DNA of 64,000 bases from Flavobacteriaceae bacterium (GTDB taxonomy: Bacteria > Bacteroidota > Bacteroidia > Flavobacteriales > Weeksellaceae): positions 62,001-126,000 of the forward strand of contig JAUNUH010000008.1 in the NCBI GenBank assembly GCA_030538275.1, given 5' to 3'. Both the position numbers and the translations under genes were made by a program. Below, one piece after another: positions 55,781-64,000 of the stretch (its first letter is position 1; each line of letters begins with the position of its first letter). A model generated the notes under the pieces. It did not search any database, was not told the DNA's origin, and worked only from the letters and a program-made list of their open reading frames with translations.

Positions 55781-57145
55781 TTTTTCTTGCGGTGGTGGTG
55801 CATAATAATCATCTGGTGATGGCAAAATCCATTTTTGATGTCCAAAATAACTCCATTTGGTATTAGCTAAATCTACCTCTGGATCGATAAAGGGGTGAAA
55901 ATAGCCGTCGTTTATTTTTACTTTATTATTAATATAAAACACTTGAATCGAATCAATTCCAAGTTTTTTGTAATCATTTTTCAACTTTTGGGCAAATTGC
56001 CAAATCATATCTGGCTTGGTGGATAAATCTCCTATTTGATGATAAGAAAGGTGATTATGTAGCGATTCGTAAACAACTTTGCCGTCGGGTAAATGAGTTG
56101 CAAAAGTTCCCGTTCCAGATTTACTCCTCAACATCATGCGCCAAGCCATGCGGTGACCTTCTTCTGTCCATAGAACATCATCCTCTATCAAGTGATGTCT
56201 AAGCGGTAAATAGAGATTGAGTGCTGTAAAAACAATAATAAACCAGGTTACCATTTTTTTGGTAAATGCAGTATTGCTCACGCGTTCGTCCATGACACTT
56301 CTGGTTTTGAAAGGCAAGAATATTTTTTTAATAGATTGATTATCAAAGAAAAATATACATAATGCCAATGCGAAGTATGGAAATATTCCGATATGTAAGG
56401 TAATAGAATTAAAAATATGAAAAACCAATGCAGCGAAGAAAGCTAATTTTCTGGTAGGTTTAAAAAGAAGTAAGGGAACGATTAGAAAATCGAATAAAAT
56501 ACCTGCATAAGCTAAAAATTGAGCCAACTCTGGCGTTTGAAGGTATTCTGCAAATAGGTTTGGACCGAATTTATCGACAAACCAGGCGGCACTAGATTTG
56601 AGCTTGAGGGGTAGAAAATGATTGTCCATCCAACCTGGAGAAAGTTTGGCAATAGCCGCAAATACATAGACACAAGTAATCAATATTTGAAAAACCAGAT
56701 AATTCCATCGAGAAACCGAGTCTGATTTAATTCTGCTGTTTATGGCGGCATCGGTGGATAGATAATTGTTTGCGGGCATCCAAATCATTAAAAAACTTAC
56801 AATTACAATCAAGTAGTAATGATTGTTATAATGTGATTTTTGCATGAAATAGGTGAGCGTCCAGAGAATGAAAAATACAACAATGGCTTTTCGGTAAAAT
56901 GCGCCTAACATGATAAATAAACCCATCAATCCCATTATGGCATACACCGCATACATAGGTGTTCCCAGTAATGATTGCGTCCAGTCAAAGCCTATGAAAT
57001 TGAATGTAAAAGCGGGTTGTACAAAGGTCTCACTAACCCATCCCGTAGCTATTGCACCCCAGCATTCGAACATCATTAATAATCCGAAAAATATTCGGAA
57101 TACAATCAGCTTGGAATTATCGACCTTTTCAAAAAGATATTTCAT
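55769..57145 (-). CDS. HTTM domain membrane protein (vitamin K-dependent carboxylase-like)
   Basis: A 458-residue protein whose first two thirds hold many membrane helices of the HTTM/vitamin K-dependent gamma-carboxylase type; the diagnostic segment QKSHYNNHYYLIV has Lys103, His105 and His109, the position of the catalytic lysine region in the carboxylase family. A soluble C-terminal domain (about 320-450) follows, ending in a low-complexity PPPQEKNKK. Bacterial members have unknown substrates; vitamin K-linked oxidation or carboxylation is possible but unproven. It is transcribed towards the greA/HIT genes. Confidence 0.82.
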   Translation of the reverse strand: MKYLFEKVDNSKLIVFRIFFGLLMMFECWGAIATGWVSETFVQPAFTFNFIGFDWTQSLLGTPMYAVYAIMGLMGLFIMLGAFYRKAIVVFFILWTLTYFMQKSHYNNHYYLIVIVSFLMIWMPANNYLSTDAAINSRIKSDSVSRWNYLVFQILITCVYVFAAIAKLSPGWMDNHFLPLKLKSSAAWFVDKFGPNLFAEYLQTPELAQFLAYAGILFDFLIVPLLLFKPTRKLAFFAALVFHIFNSITLHIGIFPYFALALCIFFFDNQSIKKIFLPFKTRSVMDERVSNTAFTKKMVTWFIIVFTALNLYLPLRHHLIEDDVLWTEEGHRMAWRMMLRSKSGTGTFATHLPDGKVVYESLHNHLSYHQIGDLSTKPDMIWQFAQKLKNDYKKLGIDSIQVFYINNKVKINDGYFHPFIDPEVDLANTKWSYFGHQKWILPSPDDYYAPPPQEKNKK

Positions 57146-57208
57146 AAAAGAAAAACACTTCCCTGCAAAAGTAGGAAAGTGTATTGAATATTATTAATGG
57201 GAGTTAAA

Positions 57209-57769
57209 TTAAAAACGATAAGCCAATCCCCCACTGAAATAGGAGTTGAAATTTCGCGCATCACGCACATCCTTGTCCAAGACATCTGCAAAACCATAAT
57301 AGAATCGCATATTGATTTCCCAAGTGCGCAAATAGGAAAATCCTACACCAGCGGTTACACCATAATCAAATGTATTGAATTCGTGATTATAGCGATAGTT
57401 CTTGGGAAGATTTTGTCCCAGCATAAATCCCAGTTGGGGTCCAATTTCACCAAAAAATTCGGTATCTTGTTCAGAGAAATAGGCTTTGAACAAAACAGGA
57501 ATCTGAATATAATTCAATTTAACACTTTCAGAACCGTCTTTTTCTCCTAATTGTGAGAATAATAATTCGGGCTGAATAAAAAACTCTTGACTGTAATCTT
57601 GTAAAGGAATGGAAACAAAGCCTCCTGCCATGAACCCAAATCCTTGATTCGAATCACCGTGAACGTCTTTAATCTTGGACATGTTGACGCCCACCTTGGC
57701 ACCATATGATATTTGGCCAAATGATTGAACCGCCAAGAAGACAGTAATAATTAATAATAAATTTTTCAT
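57209..57769 (-). CDS. Outer-membrane beta-barrel protein (porin family)
   Basis: A 186-residue protein with a signal peptide (cut after QSFGQ), an opening ISYGAKVGVNMSKIKD and regularly spaced aromatic and glycine residues of an eight-stranded outer-membrane barrel, with a final ARG-FGG-type C-terminus (SGGLAYRF). It fits the outer membrane protein beta-barrel (PorT/OmpW-like) group of Bacteroidota. No substrate. It lies 14 bases downstream of sucD on the same strand. Confidence 0.85.
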   Translation of the reverse strand: MKNLLLIITVFLAVQSFGQISYGAKVGVNMSKIKDVHGDSNQGFGFMAGGFVSIPLQDYSQEFFIQPELLFSQLGEKDGSESVKLNYIQIPVLFKAYFSEQDTEFFGEIGPQLGFMLGQNLPKNYRYNHEFNTFDYGVTAGVGFSYLRTWEINMRFYYGFADVLDKDVRDARNFNSYFSGGLAYRF

Positions 57770-57783
57770 GTTTATATTTCGAT

Positions 57784-58656
57784 TTAAACCAAAACTTCGG
57801 CCACTTTTTTACCAATATCTGCAGGTGATTTCACAACATGAATACCACAATCTGCCATAATTTCCATTTTTGCTTGAGCTGTATCGTCTTTTCCTCCTAC
57901 GATAGCACCAGCGTGTCCCATGGTACGACCTTTGGGCGCAGTTTGTCCCGCAATAAATCCTACAACCGGCTTTTTATTTCCGTTATCTTTGATCCAACGG
58001 GCAGCATCAGCTTCCAATTGACCACCGATTTCACCAATCATTACAATACAATCGGTTTCGTCGTCGTTCATTAACATTTCTACCGCTTCTTTGGTTGTAG
58101 TACCAATAATAGGGTCACCGCCAATTCCAATGGCAGTTGAAATTCCATAACCTGCTTTTACTACTTGATCTGCAGCTTCATAAGTTAAAGTTCCAGATTT
58201 GGAAACGATTCCTACACGACCTTTTTTGAAAATAAAACCAGGCATAATTCCTACTTTGGCTTCTTCTGGTGTAATAACTCCAGGACAGTTGGGACCGATT
58301 AAAATACAGTTTCTATCGTCAACATATTCCTGAACTTTTACCATATCAGACACGGGAATACCTTCTGTAATAGTAATAATAACTTTGATTCCTGCATCGG
58401 CAGCTTCCATAATGGCGTCTGCAGCAAAAGCCGGCGGAACAAAAATAATACTCACATCTGCACCTGCTTTATCTACTGCTTCTTTTACGGTGTTAAAAAC
58501 AGGGCGACCCAAATGTTCGCTTCCACCTTTACCAGGGGTTACACCGCCTACTACGTTGGTTCCGTATTCAATCATTTGTTCGGCATGGAAAGTTCCTTCG
58601 TTTCCGGTAAAACCTTGAACAATAATTTTGGAGTCTTTGTTTACAAGTACTGACAT
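57784..58656 (-). CDS. sucD: Succinate--CoA ligase, alpha subunit
   Basis: SucD pairs with SucC to convert succinyl-CoA to succinate while forming a nucleoside triphosphate in the citric acid cycle. The 290-residue protein opens [16 protein letters not shown], has the CoA-binding region [29 protein letters not shown]-type sequence (SKSGTLTYE), and the phosphorylated histidine in [10 protein letters not shown] near residue 245. The beta-subunit gene is not adjacent. I start at 58656; the earlier ATG adds eight unsupported residues. Confidence 0.96.
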   Translation of the reverse strand: MSVLVNKDSKIIVQGFTGNEGTFHAEQMIEYGTNVVGGVTPGKGGSEHLGRPVFNTVKEAVDKAGADVSIIFVPPAFAADAIMEAADAGIKVIITITEGIPVSDMVKVQEYVDDRNCILIGPNCPGVITPEEAKVGIMPGFIFKKGRVGIVSKSGTLTYEAADQVVKAGYGISTAIGIGGDPIIGTTTKEAVEMLMNDDETDCIVMIGEIGGQLEADAARWIKDNGNKKPVVGFIAGQTAPKGRTMGHAGAIVGGKDDTAQAKMEIMADCGIHVVKSPADIGKKVAEVLV

Positions 58657-58747
58657 GCTATAATTTTTAATTTTGCACAAATATAATTCATTGAAGGGAA
58701 GAATAAAATAGAATTTATTGAATAAATCAGGTTGTCAATATTACTTT

Positions 58748-59458
58748 TTAATGACAACATGCTGGAGCGTCAATATTCAACACTTCGGCAGGCGGTGACA
58801 AATATGGAATTCCCAGTTCCAAGCCACGCAGTATGAACAATAAACCAATGATTATCGTAATCACCGGAATGAATTTCAAGATTTGATTGCGAATTTGAAC
58901 ACTTATTACCGACCCGAAAAATACTGCCATAAACATAAGTGGAATAGTGCCCAAGCCAAATAGCGCCATGAATATGGCACTACCATAGATGCTACCCACG
59001 CCCAAAGCTGCTGCAAGGGCGATATATACCATGCCACAAGGTAAAAATCCATTGAGAATCCCTGTGATATATAGGGAAGAATAATTTTTTCTGCGAATAA
59101 ACGCGCCCAAAGTTGACTTTAATTTAATCAAAAGACGACCAATATATTTGTTCGGGTTTCCTGTACTCAAATTTTTTGGCATAAAAACCATCATAATCAT
59201 CACAATCCCGACTATAATGCTGAGGTATTTTTGAAATCCCGCAAACGAAATTCCTTGTCCCACTATGCCCAGGATAGTACCTAAAAAAGCATAGGTAGAT
59301 ACTCTGCCGAATTGATAAGTTAAGTTTTTTAAAGTAAAATTAAATTTATCCTCTGAGCCTAAACCTAGAGAAAAGGCGATTGGGCCACACATCCCAAGGC
59401 AATGCAGGCTAGTGCCTAGTCCCAAACCTAGTGCGGCTATGATTAAGGCATATTCCAT
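58748..59458 (-). CDS. SafE/TauE-type membrane protein linked to cbb3 oxidase (cytochrome biogenesis-like)
   Basis: A 236-residue membrane protein with about six helices. Paired cysteines occur in HCLGMCGP (near residue 22) and LPCGMVYI (near 141), and the C-terminus ends CCH. This is the sulfite-exporter/DsbD_2-like family found with cbb3 oxidase genes, where members act in copper or heme delivery or redox assembly of the oxidase. The cysteine pair could bind copper; this is inference. It overlaps fixH by 16 bases and is the last gene of the operon. Confidence 0.85.
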   Translation of the reverse strand: MEYALIIAALGLGLGTSLHCLGMCGPIAFSLGLGSEDKFNFTLKNLTYQFGRVSTYAFLGTILGIVGQGISFAGFQKYLSIIVGIVMIMMVFMPKNLSTGNPNKYIGRLLIKLKSTLGAFIRRKNYSSLYITGILNGFLPCGMVYIALAAALGVGSIYGSAIFMALFGLGTIPLMFMAVFFGSVISVQIRNQILKFIPVITIIIGLLFILRGLELGIPYLSPPAEVLNIDAPACCH

Positions 59459-59895
59459 GTAAGGGTTTGTTTGATTAAATATGGATTGCCTTGAACGTAC
59501 CAGCCTAAATTCAGGTCGTATTCACCAGATTTCATTCGTGCTGCTGGAATCAATATTTCATTTCGTGAATTTAATTCTAATGGCAGATGGATGTCATCTG
59601 ATTTAAACGCACCACGCATCATATATATCTGCCCACTGTCTGGCTTGATACTGGTGGGAAATTGAATACGAAATCCATTGGCTTGTGTATGAATTTCTGG
59701 TTTTTCTGCAAGCGCACTTGCCCTGTTGCGTGCATTGATATCGAGCTCTTGGTACACGAGCGCATCTTCGTAATAATCGTCGCTTACCAAATCTCCCGTT
59801 TCATCCGCTAGAAATATCAAGGTTAAAATAAACAACATGAACGAAGCTAATACGAGAATGACTCCGTGTCCCCAATTAAATTTAAACTTATTCAT
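59443..59895 (-). CDS. FixH family protein (cbb3 oxidase accessory)
   Basis: A 150-residue protein with one membrane helix (about residues 11-31) and a periplasmic beta-rich domain (GFRIQFPTSIKPDSGQIY, EYDLNLGWYVQGNPYLIKQ). It sits between ccoG and the SafE gene, the usual place of FixH/CcoH, whose members help assembly and stability of the cbb3 oxidase. The sequence is divergent; the name rests mostly on context and topology. Confidence 0.8.
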   Translation of the reverse strand: MNKFKFNWGHGVILVLASFMLFILTLIFLADETGDLVSDDYYEDALVYQELDINARNRASALAEKPEIHTQANGFRIQFPTSIKPDSGQIYMMRGAFKSDDIHLPLELNSRNEILIPAARMKSGEYDLNLGWYVQGNPYLIKQTLTWNMP

Positions 59896-59898
59896 AAT

Positions 59899-61347
59899 TT
59901 AATTAAATGGTGCTGCAAAACTGGTTTGATACGTATCTACAACTTTATTGTCTTGATTTAGGACCTCGATTTCGATTCTTTCTTTATAAGAAGAGAGGTC
60001 TTTTTTCGGGATAGAAATTATTGCTTTCCCTTCTATATGCTGACCAGGTTGAATAATGAGCGGAATGGGTAAATTTTTAACTTCTATGGTTCCGTTGGGG
60101 TGAGATTTTAAGTTAAAGTGCATTTGCTCTGTATTTTTGGTTTTATTTTGCAGCGTAAATTGAAATTCATTGGTAATAATGGCATTATTAACTACGCGAT
60201 AATCTGTTCCAGGTTCGCGCAGGAATTTGGAATTCACATCAGAGCGAATAAACAAAAATGATGTTAAAACTCCCATTAGGATAAATAATATTGCCGTATA
60301 TGCCATCATCCTCGGCGTGAATTTGAACTTTTTCTTTTCAGCAATGTTTTCCTCTGATGCGTATCGTATAAGGCCAGTGGGTAAGTTGATTTTAGTCATT
60401 ACTTCATCACAAGCATCTATGCAAGCTGTACAGTTTACGCATTCTAGCTGTGTTCCATTTCGAATGTCTATTCCCGTAGGGCATACCACAACACAATTAT
60501 TACAATCGATGCAATCTCCCACGCCTTCGGCTTCTCTATCTTGTCCTCTTTTGTATCTTGCCCTGCCTTGTTCTCTTTCACCCCGTTTATAATCATAGGC
60601 TACAATAATCGTCTTTTTATCGATGAGAACCCCTTGCAATCGTCCATATGGACAAACCAAAACACAAGCCTGTTCACGAAACCAAGTAAAAACAAAATAG
60701 AATAAACCTGTAAAAATCAACAAACCTATAAAAGTGCTCATGTGCGCAAATGGCCCTTCAACGATTAATTTTTTCAATTCGTCAACTCCAATAATCCATG
60801 CGAACATGATATTGGCAATAATGAATGAAATTACGGCATAAATGGCCCATTTGAGAACTCTTTTTCTGATTTTCTCTTCGTTCCATGGTTGATTGGCTAA
60901 TTTCATTTGTTTGTTTCTATCACCATCTATGGCGTATTCTATTTTACGAAATACCATTTCTAGAAATATAGTTTGCGGACAAATCCATCCGCAGAAAATA
61001 CGTCCATATACTACCGTAAATAGGATGATAAACACAATACTCGCTATCATTGCGATGGCAAAAATTTTGAAATCTGAAGTAAAAAAAGGATAACTAAAAA
61101 GGTAGAATTCTCTTTTAATTATATCAAATTTAAATAGCGGGTTTCCATTGATTTTTATAAAGGGTATGAAGATGAGGAAAGCCAGCAAAATCCAGCTTAC
61201 ATAGGTTCTATAATTGTAAAATTTACCCTCGGGTTTTTTGGCAAAGACCCATTTACGTTTTCCAGATTTTTCTGCGGTGCCAATCGTATTTCTGAAACTT
61301 TGCAAATCATTTTCTAATTCTTTGTCTGTCTTGGCATTATCATTCAT
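59899..61347 (-). CDS. ccoG: CcoG, cytochrome c oxidase cbb3 accessory ferredoxin-like protein
   Basis: A 482-residue membrane protein with five or so membrane helices and iron-sulfur sites: FCGWICPQTIF near residue 118, CIDCNNCVVVCPTGID and CVNCTACIDACDEV (two [4Fe-4S] motifs, about 262-305). It ends with an Ig-like periplasmic domain. CcoG reduces copper for insertion into the cbb3 oxidase in other bacteria. Start at 61347. It follows ccoP after a 99-base gap that holds a hairpin. Confidence 0.93.
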   Translation of the reverse strand: MNDNAKTDKELENDLQSFRNTIGTAEKSGKRKWVFAKKPEGKFYNYRTYVSWILLAFLIFIPFIKINGNPLFKFDIIKREFYLFSYPFFTSDFKIFAIAMIASIVFIILFTVVYGRIFCGWICPQTIFLEMVFRKIEYAIDGDRNKQMKLANQPWNEEKIRKRVLKWAIYAVISFIIANIMFAWIIGVDELKKLIVEGPFAHMSTFIGLLIFTGLFYFVFTWFREQACVLVCPYGRLQGVLIDKKTIIVAYDYKRGEREQGRARYKRGQDREAEGVGDCIDCNNCVVVCPTGIDIRNGTQLECVNCTACIDACDEVMTKINLPTGLIRYASEENIAEKKKFKFTPRMMAYTAILFILMGVLTSFLFIRSDVNSKFLREPGTDYRVVNNAIITNEFQFTLQNKTKNTEQMHFNLKSHPNGTIEVKNLPIPLIIQPGQHIEGKAIISIPKKDLSSYKERIEIEVLNQDNKVVDTYQTSFAAPFN

Positions 61348-61392
61348 GATTTTTGGCTTTAAAAGTAATTTGAGGTCTTCTGTTAATAAGCA

Positions 61393-61420
61393 GAAAAGTG
61401 CAACCTAAGTTACACTTTTC
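61393..61420 (-). other. Hairpin in the ccoP-ccoG gap
   Basis: Imperfect stem GAAAAGTG-x-AAC/GTT-x-CACTTTTC (11 pairs, one C-A mismatch, loop CTAA). No T run follows in the minus direction, so it is not a good terminator; it could be an mRNA-stability or processing hairpin that lowers expression of the accessory genes relative to the oxidase subunits. Confidence 0.4.
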
Positions 61421-61446
61421 CATTCTATGTTATATTTAATTATTCA

Positions 61447-62385
61447 TTATTGTTGTTTCCAAGCTTGAATCAAATCTCCTTGTGGAGCCAGACCTCCTTC
61501 TGCTTCTTTCACATCGGGTTGATTTTGATTCATTTCATATATATATGCAGCAACATCTTGTATATCGAGTCCTGTTAATTGTTTGGTTTGACCAAAAGCT
61601 TGCATAGCAGGATTGTTGGGCGACCCGTCATAGACTACAGAATAAATATTTTTATACAAATCATCATCTAGTTTGTTTACCCAATAATCATCGGTAAGGT
61701 TGGGACCTGCTGCTCCACCACCGTTTGCCATATGGCAGGTGGCGCATACGTTATTATATATTTCGCGACCGTGTTCCTTATCTGCTTTGGCCATGTCTGC
61801 TTGATCTACTTTGATGTCATTGGCCTTTACCCAATCAGCAAAACCCTGTTCCAATCGTGCTGTTTCTACTTCGTATTCATCGTATTGGTGGGCAAAATCT
61901 GTTGTAAAATAGGCTACAATATAAATGATACAATATATTACTCCTAAATAAAACATAGCCAACCACCACTGCGGTAATGCATTATCCAATTCTTTGATTC
62001 CGTCGAATCCGTGATCTAGAATGATTTCCTGTTCTTCTTCGTCAGATTGTTTTTCGCGTGAACTGCGTAATAATCTCCTTAGATACCCGGTTTTAGATTC
62101 TTCTAAATATTTGGCTTGATCTTCTGGAGAAAGTGCAGCAAATTTCTTGCGTTCAATTACTTTATTGAGGTTGTTTACCACCAATAGCATAAGTAATGCA
62201 AGAATCAACACTACCCATACAATCCAATGGGAGAGTACATTTGCTAATTGATAAAATGCATTGGGTATAATACCTGCCAAACCATTCTGTGGCATGAAAT
62301 TCACCGGAATTACCATCATAAACGCTGCAAGAATTATAAGCAGTGTAAGGGGTATAAATAGGGAACCTGGCGTACGATGTTTCAT
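61447..62385 (-). CDS. ccoP: Cytochrome c oxidase cbb3 subunit CcoP (single heme c)
   Basis: A 312-residue protein with two membrane helices (about 10-30 and 48-70), a third hydrophobic stretch (about 140-162), and a single heme-c site CATCH near residue 215 with the methionine-side region LTDDYWV. Canonical proteobacterial CcoP has two c hemes; only one is present here, as in many Bacteroidota. It lies 14 bases downstream of the ccoQ gene. Confidence 0.9.
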   Translation of the reverse strand: MKHRTPGSLFIPLTLLIILAAFMMVIPVNFMPQNGLAGIIPNAFYQLANVLSHWIVWVVLILALLMLLVVNNLNKVIERKKFAALSPEDQAKYLEESKTGYLRRLLRSSREKQSDEEEQEIILDHGFDGIKELDNALPQWWLAMFYLGVIYCIIYIVAYFTTDFAHQYDEYEVETARLEQGFADWVKANDIKVDQADMAKADKEHGREIYNNVCATCHMANGGGAAGPNLTDDYWVNKLDDDLYKNIYSVVYDGSPNNPAMQAFGQTKQLTGLDIQDVAAYIYEMNQNQPDVKEAEGGLAPQGDLIQAWKQQ

Positions 62386-62399
62386 AATTTACTTTTTTA

Positions 62400-62585
62400 T
62401 TATTTAAAAAGTGGATCTTCATCCTCTAATGGGAGTTCAGATGTATCTTTATAATAATCTTTGGGTTTTCTTAAAATCGAATAAACTAATCCTACAAAAA
62501 AGAGTATTGACATAATCAGAATCAAGGTTTGCACCCATTCTGCCATCTGATAATCAGATAAATATTCTTTAAAGTATTTTAACAT
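62400..62585 (-). CDS. ccoQ: Cytochrome c oxidase cbb3 subunit CcoQ
   Basis: A 61-residue protein with one membrane helix (about 20-38) and an acidic hydrophilic tail (LEDEDPLF). Its size, single helix and position between ccoNO and ccoP identify it as the CcoQ-type small subunit that stabilises the complex. Sequence alone would not be enough. Confidence 0.8.
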   Translation of the reverse strand: MLKYFKEYLSDYQMAEWVQTLILIMSILFFVGLVYSILRKPKDYYKDTSELPLEDEDPLFK

Positions 62586-62591
62586 TTACAA

Positions 62592-64000
62592 TTAATTACT
62601 AGCAGTCTGTGATTCTTCTTTACTAATGTCTGTTCCAAGTCTTTGTAGATAGGCAATAAGTGCAGTAATTTCACGGTCACGCAGAGCTACAAAGCTTTCT
62701 CCTTTTTCAGCTTTTTCCTTATCAAATAATTCTTTCAAGTCAGAGGCTTCAGAGAAAATTCTGTTTTCTATTTCCAGCGCTTGTGCATCCATAGAGGCAA
62801 AGGCTGCTTCTCTTGTCAACTCATCATCGCCATACGGAACGCCAAGAATTTTGAGTGCTTTTAACTTATCTGTAGTTAATTCTCTACTTTGTGTATTAGC
62901 AATCAACCATGGATAACGCGGCATGATAGAACCTTCTGATGTTTGTCTTGGATTCCACATATGTTTATAATGCCATGAATCTGTTCTTTTTCCACCGATT
63001 CTGTGCAAATCTGGCCCTGTACGTTTAGACCCCCAAAGGAATGGATGATCATATACAAATTCTCCTGGCTTGGAATATTCTCCGTATCGTTTTACTTCAT
63101 CACGGAAAGGTCTAATCATCTGCGAGTGGCAAGAGTTACATCCCTCTCTAATATATAAGTCACGACCTTCCATCTCGAGAGGAGTATAGGGCTTAACGCT
63201 GGCAATTGTAGGAATATTTGATTTAACTACCAATGTTGGCACAATTTCCACCAATCCACCTATGGCAAGCGCAACAAATGATAATATTGTAAATATTACT
63301 GGAGTTCTTTCCAGCCATGGGTGAACAGCTTCTCCACTTTCTCTTGATTTCTGTTTATTGTCTAATGCAGGTGCTTCTGCCTCTTCGTTGGCTACAAAAG
63401 TACCTTTGGCCACTGTTTTCCAGATATTAATTACCCATAAAATAGCACCAGTTAGGAATAATGTTCCACCAATGGCACGCATTACATAATAAGGGAAAAT
63501 CTCGGTTACAGTTTGTAAGAAGTTGGAATAAACCAATGTTCCAGATGGATTGAATTGCTTCCACATTAAGCCTTGTGTCCATCCTGCCATATACATAGGA
63601 ATGGCGTAAAAAATAATTCCTAATGTACCTAGCCAAAAGTGGGCATTTGCCATGCTTCTGGAATGTAATTGTGTATTGAATAATCTGGGAATCAACCAAT
63701 AAACCATACCAAAAATAATAAATCCATTCCAGCCCAATGCACCCACGTGTACGTGTGCTATTACCCAATCGGTAAAGTGTCCAATCTTATTCAATGTTTT
63801 GGTTGCCAACATAGGCCCTTCAAAAGTGGCCATACCATAACAAGTTACTGCAACCACAAAGAATTTCAGAATTGGATCCTCACGTACTTTATCCCATGCT
63901 CCGCGCAGTGTCAACAATCCGTTGAGCATTCCACCCCAAGAGGGAGCAATAAGCATTACCGAAAAACCGGTTCCAACAGCTTGTGCCCAACCTGGAAGTG
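62592..64000 (-). CDS. ccoNO: Fused cbb3 oxidase subunits CcoN-CcoO, C-terminal part (cut by window edge)
   Basis: At least 469 residues of a fused protein are present; the N-terminus lies beyond the right edge, as the frame stays open to 64000. The CcoN part is recognisable from LIAPSWGGMLNGLLTLRGAW, DWVIAHVHVGALGWNGF (heme/copper ligands) and WLIPRLF, followed by the last CcoN helices. The CcoO part has the heme-c site REGCNSCHSQMIRPF near residue 280 of the visible piece and the TGPDLHRIGGKR and MWNPRQTSEGSIMPRYPW segments. CcoN-CcoO fusion is typical of Bacteroidota. This is the catalytic heme-copper oxidase for low oxygen. Confidence 0.93.
   Translation of the reverse strand, partial: LPGWAQAVGTGFSVMLIAPSWGGMLNGLLTLRGAWDKVREDPILKFFVVAVTCYGMATFEGPMLATKTLNKIGHFTDWVIAHVHVGALGWNGFIIFGMVYWLIPRLFNTQLHSRSMANAHFWLGTLGIIFYAIPMYMAGWTQGLMWKQFNPSGTLVYSNFLQTVTEIFPYYVMRAIGGTLFLTGAILWVINIWKTVAKGTFVANEEAEAPALDNKQKSRESGEAVHPWLERTPVIFTILSFVALAIGGLVEIVPTLVVKSNIPTIASVKPYTPLEMEGRDLYIREGCNSCHSQMIRPFRDEVKRYGEYSKPGEFVYDHPFLWGSKRTGPDLHRIGGKRTDSWHYKHMWNPRQTSEGSIMPRYPWLIANTQSRELTTDKLKALKILGVPYGDDELTREAAFASMDAQALEIENRIFSEASDLKELFDKEKAEKGESFVALRDREITALIAYLQRLGTDISKEESQTASN

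Overview
The window reads as ordinary chromosomal DNA of a member of the Bacteroidota, most likely the order Flavobacteriales. The evidence is AT-rich DNA, perfect TAnnTTTG promoter boxes, almost no Shine-Dalgarno sequences, a type IX secretion sorting domain, a fused cbb3 oxidase CcoN-CcoO, a SusC-like TonB receptor, and lineage-typical DUF families (DUF3078, DUF4349, DUF6702). The genus cannot be fixed from this sequence alone.

Layout. 0-9 kb: the 5' end of recJ (leftward), an acidic protein translationally coupled to rsmI, two DUF3078 paralogs, hemH, a secreted protein, purD, and mtgA with a lipoprotein. 9-18 kb: an ABC-F ATPase, smpB, an OmpA-type protein with thrombospondin-3 repeats, small secreted proteins and a large TonB receptor. 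18-24.4 kb: a leftward biosynthetic block hemA-hemC-hemD-hemE, a small membrane protein, then nadB-nadC; with hemH and hemW elsewhere in the window it covers much of heme synthesis. 24.5-31.8 kb: rarA, a DgkA-type kinase operon with two lipoproteins, Mn-type superoxide dismutase, a serine hydrolase, a DEDDy exonuclease and a cysteine-cluster protein. 31.8-37.2 kb: a PLP decarboxylase, waaA (Kdo transferase), a DoxX protein, a sugar aminotransferase and galE. 37.4-46 kb: tRNA-Leu(CAA), a T9SS-exported propeller protein, kbl, murI, hemW and nth. 44.9-55.7 kb: a fused DAHP synthase/chorismate mutase with rsgA and dtd, an MsbA-like exporter, a BaiN-type flavoprotein, a FadL porin with a GDSL lipoprotein, a Rieske-like lipoprotein, greA and a HIT protein. 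55.8-64 kb: an HTTM membrane protein, a porin, sucD, and the leftward cbb3 oxidase operon ccoNO-ccoQ-ccoP-ccoG-fixH-safE, cut by the window edge.

Functionally the window combines heme and NAD synthesis, heme-dependent microaerobic respiration, envelope building (mtgA, murI, waaA, galE, outer-membrane proteins) and translation quality control (smpB, rsmI, rsgA, dtd).

I found no defence island, prophage, insertion sequence, CRISPR array or clearly new multi-gene system. The features most worth a second look are small: an intergenic-type repeat that appears to be spliced in frame into waaA, a decayed tRNA-Leu-like copy beside the real one, an ABC-F protein with one intact and one doubly degenerate ATP site, a Rieske-like protein missing cluster ligands, an endonuclease III with no cysteines, and near-leaderless promoters in front of hemH, murI and the DAHP synthase gene.
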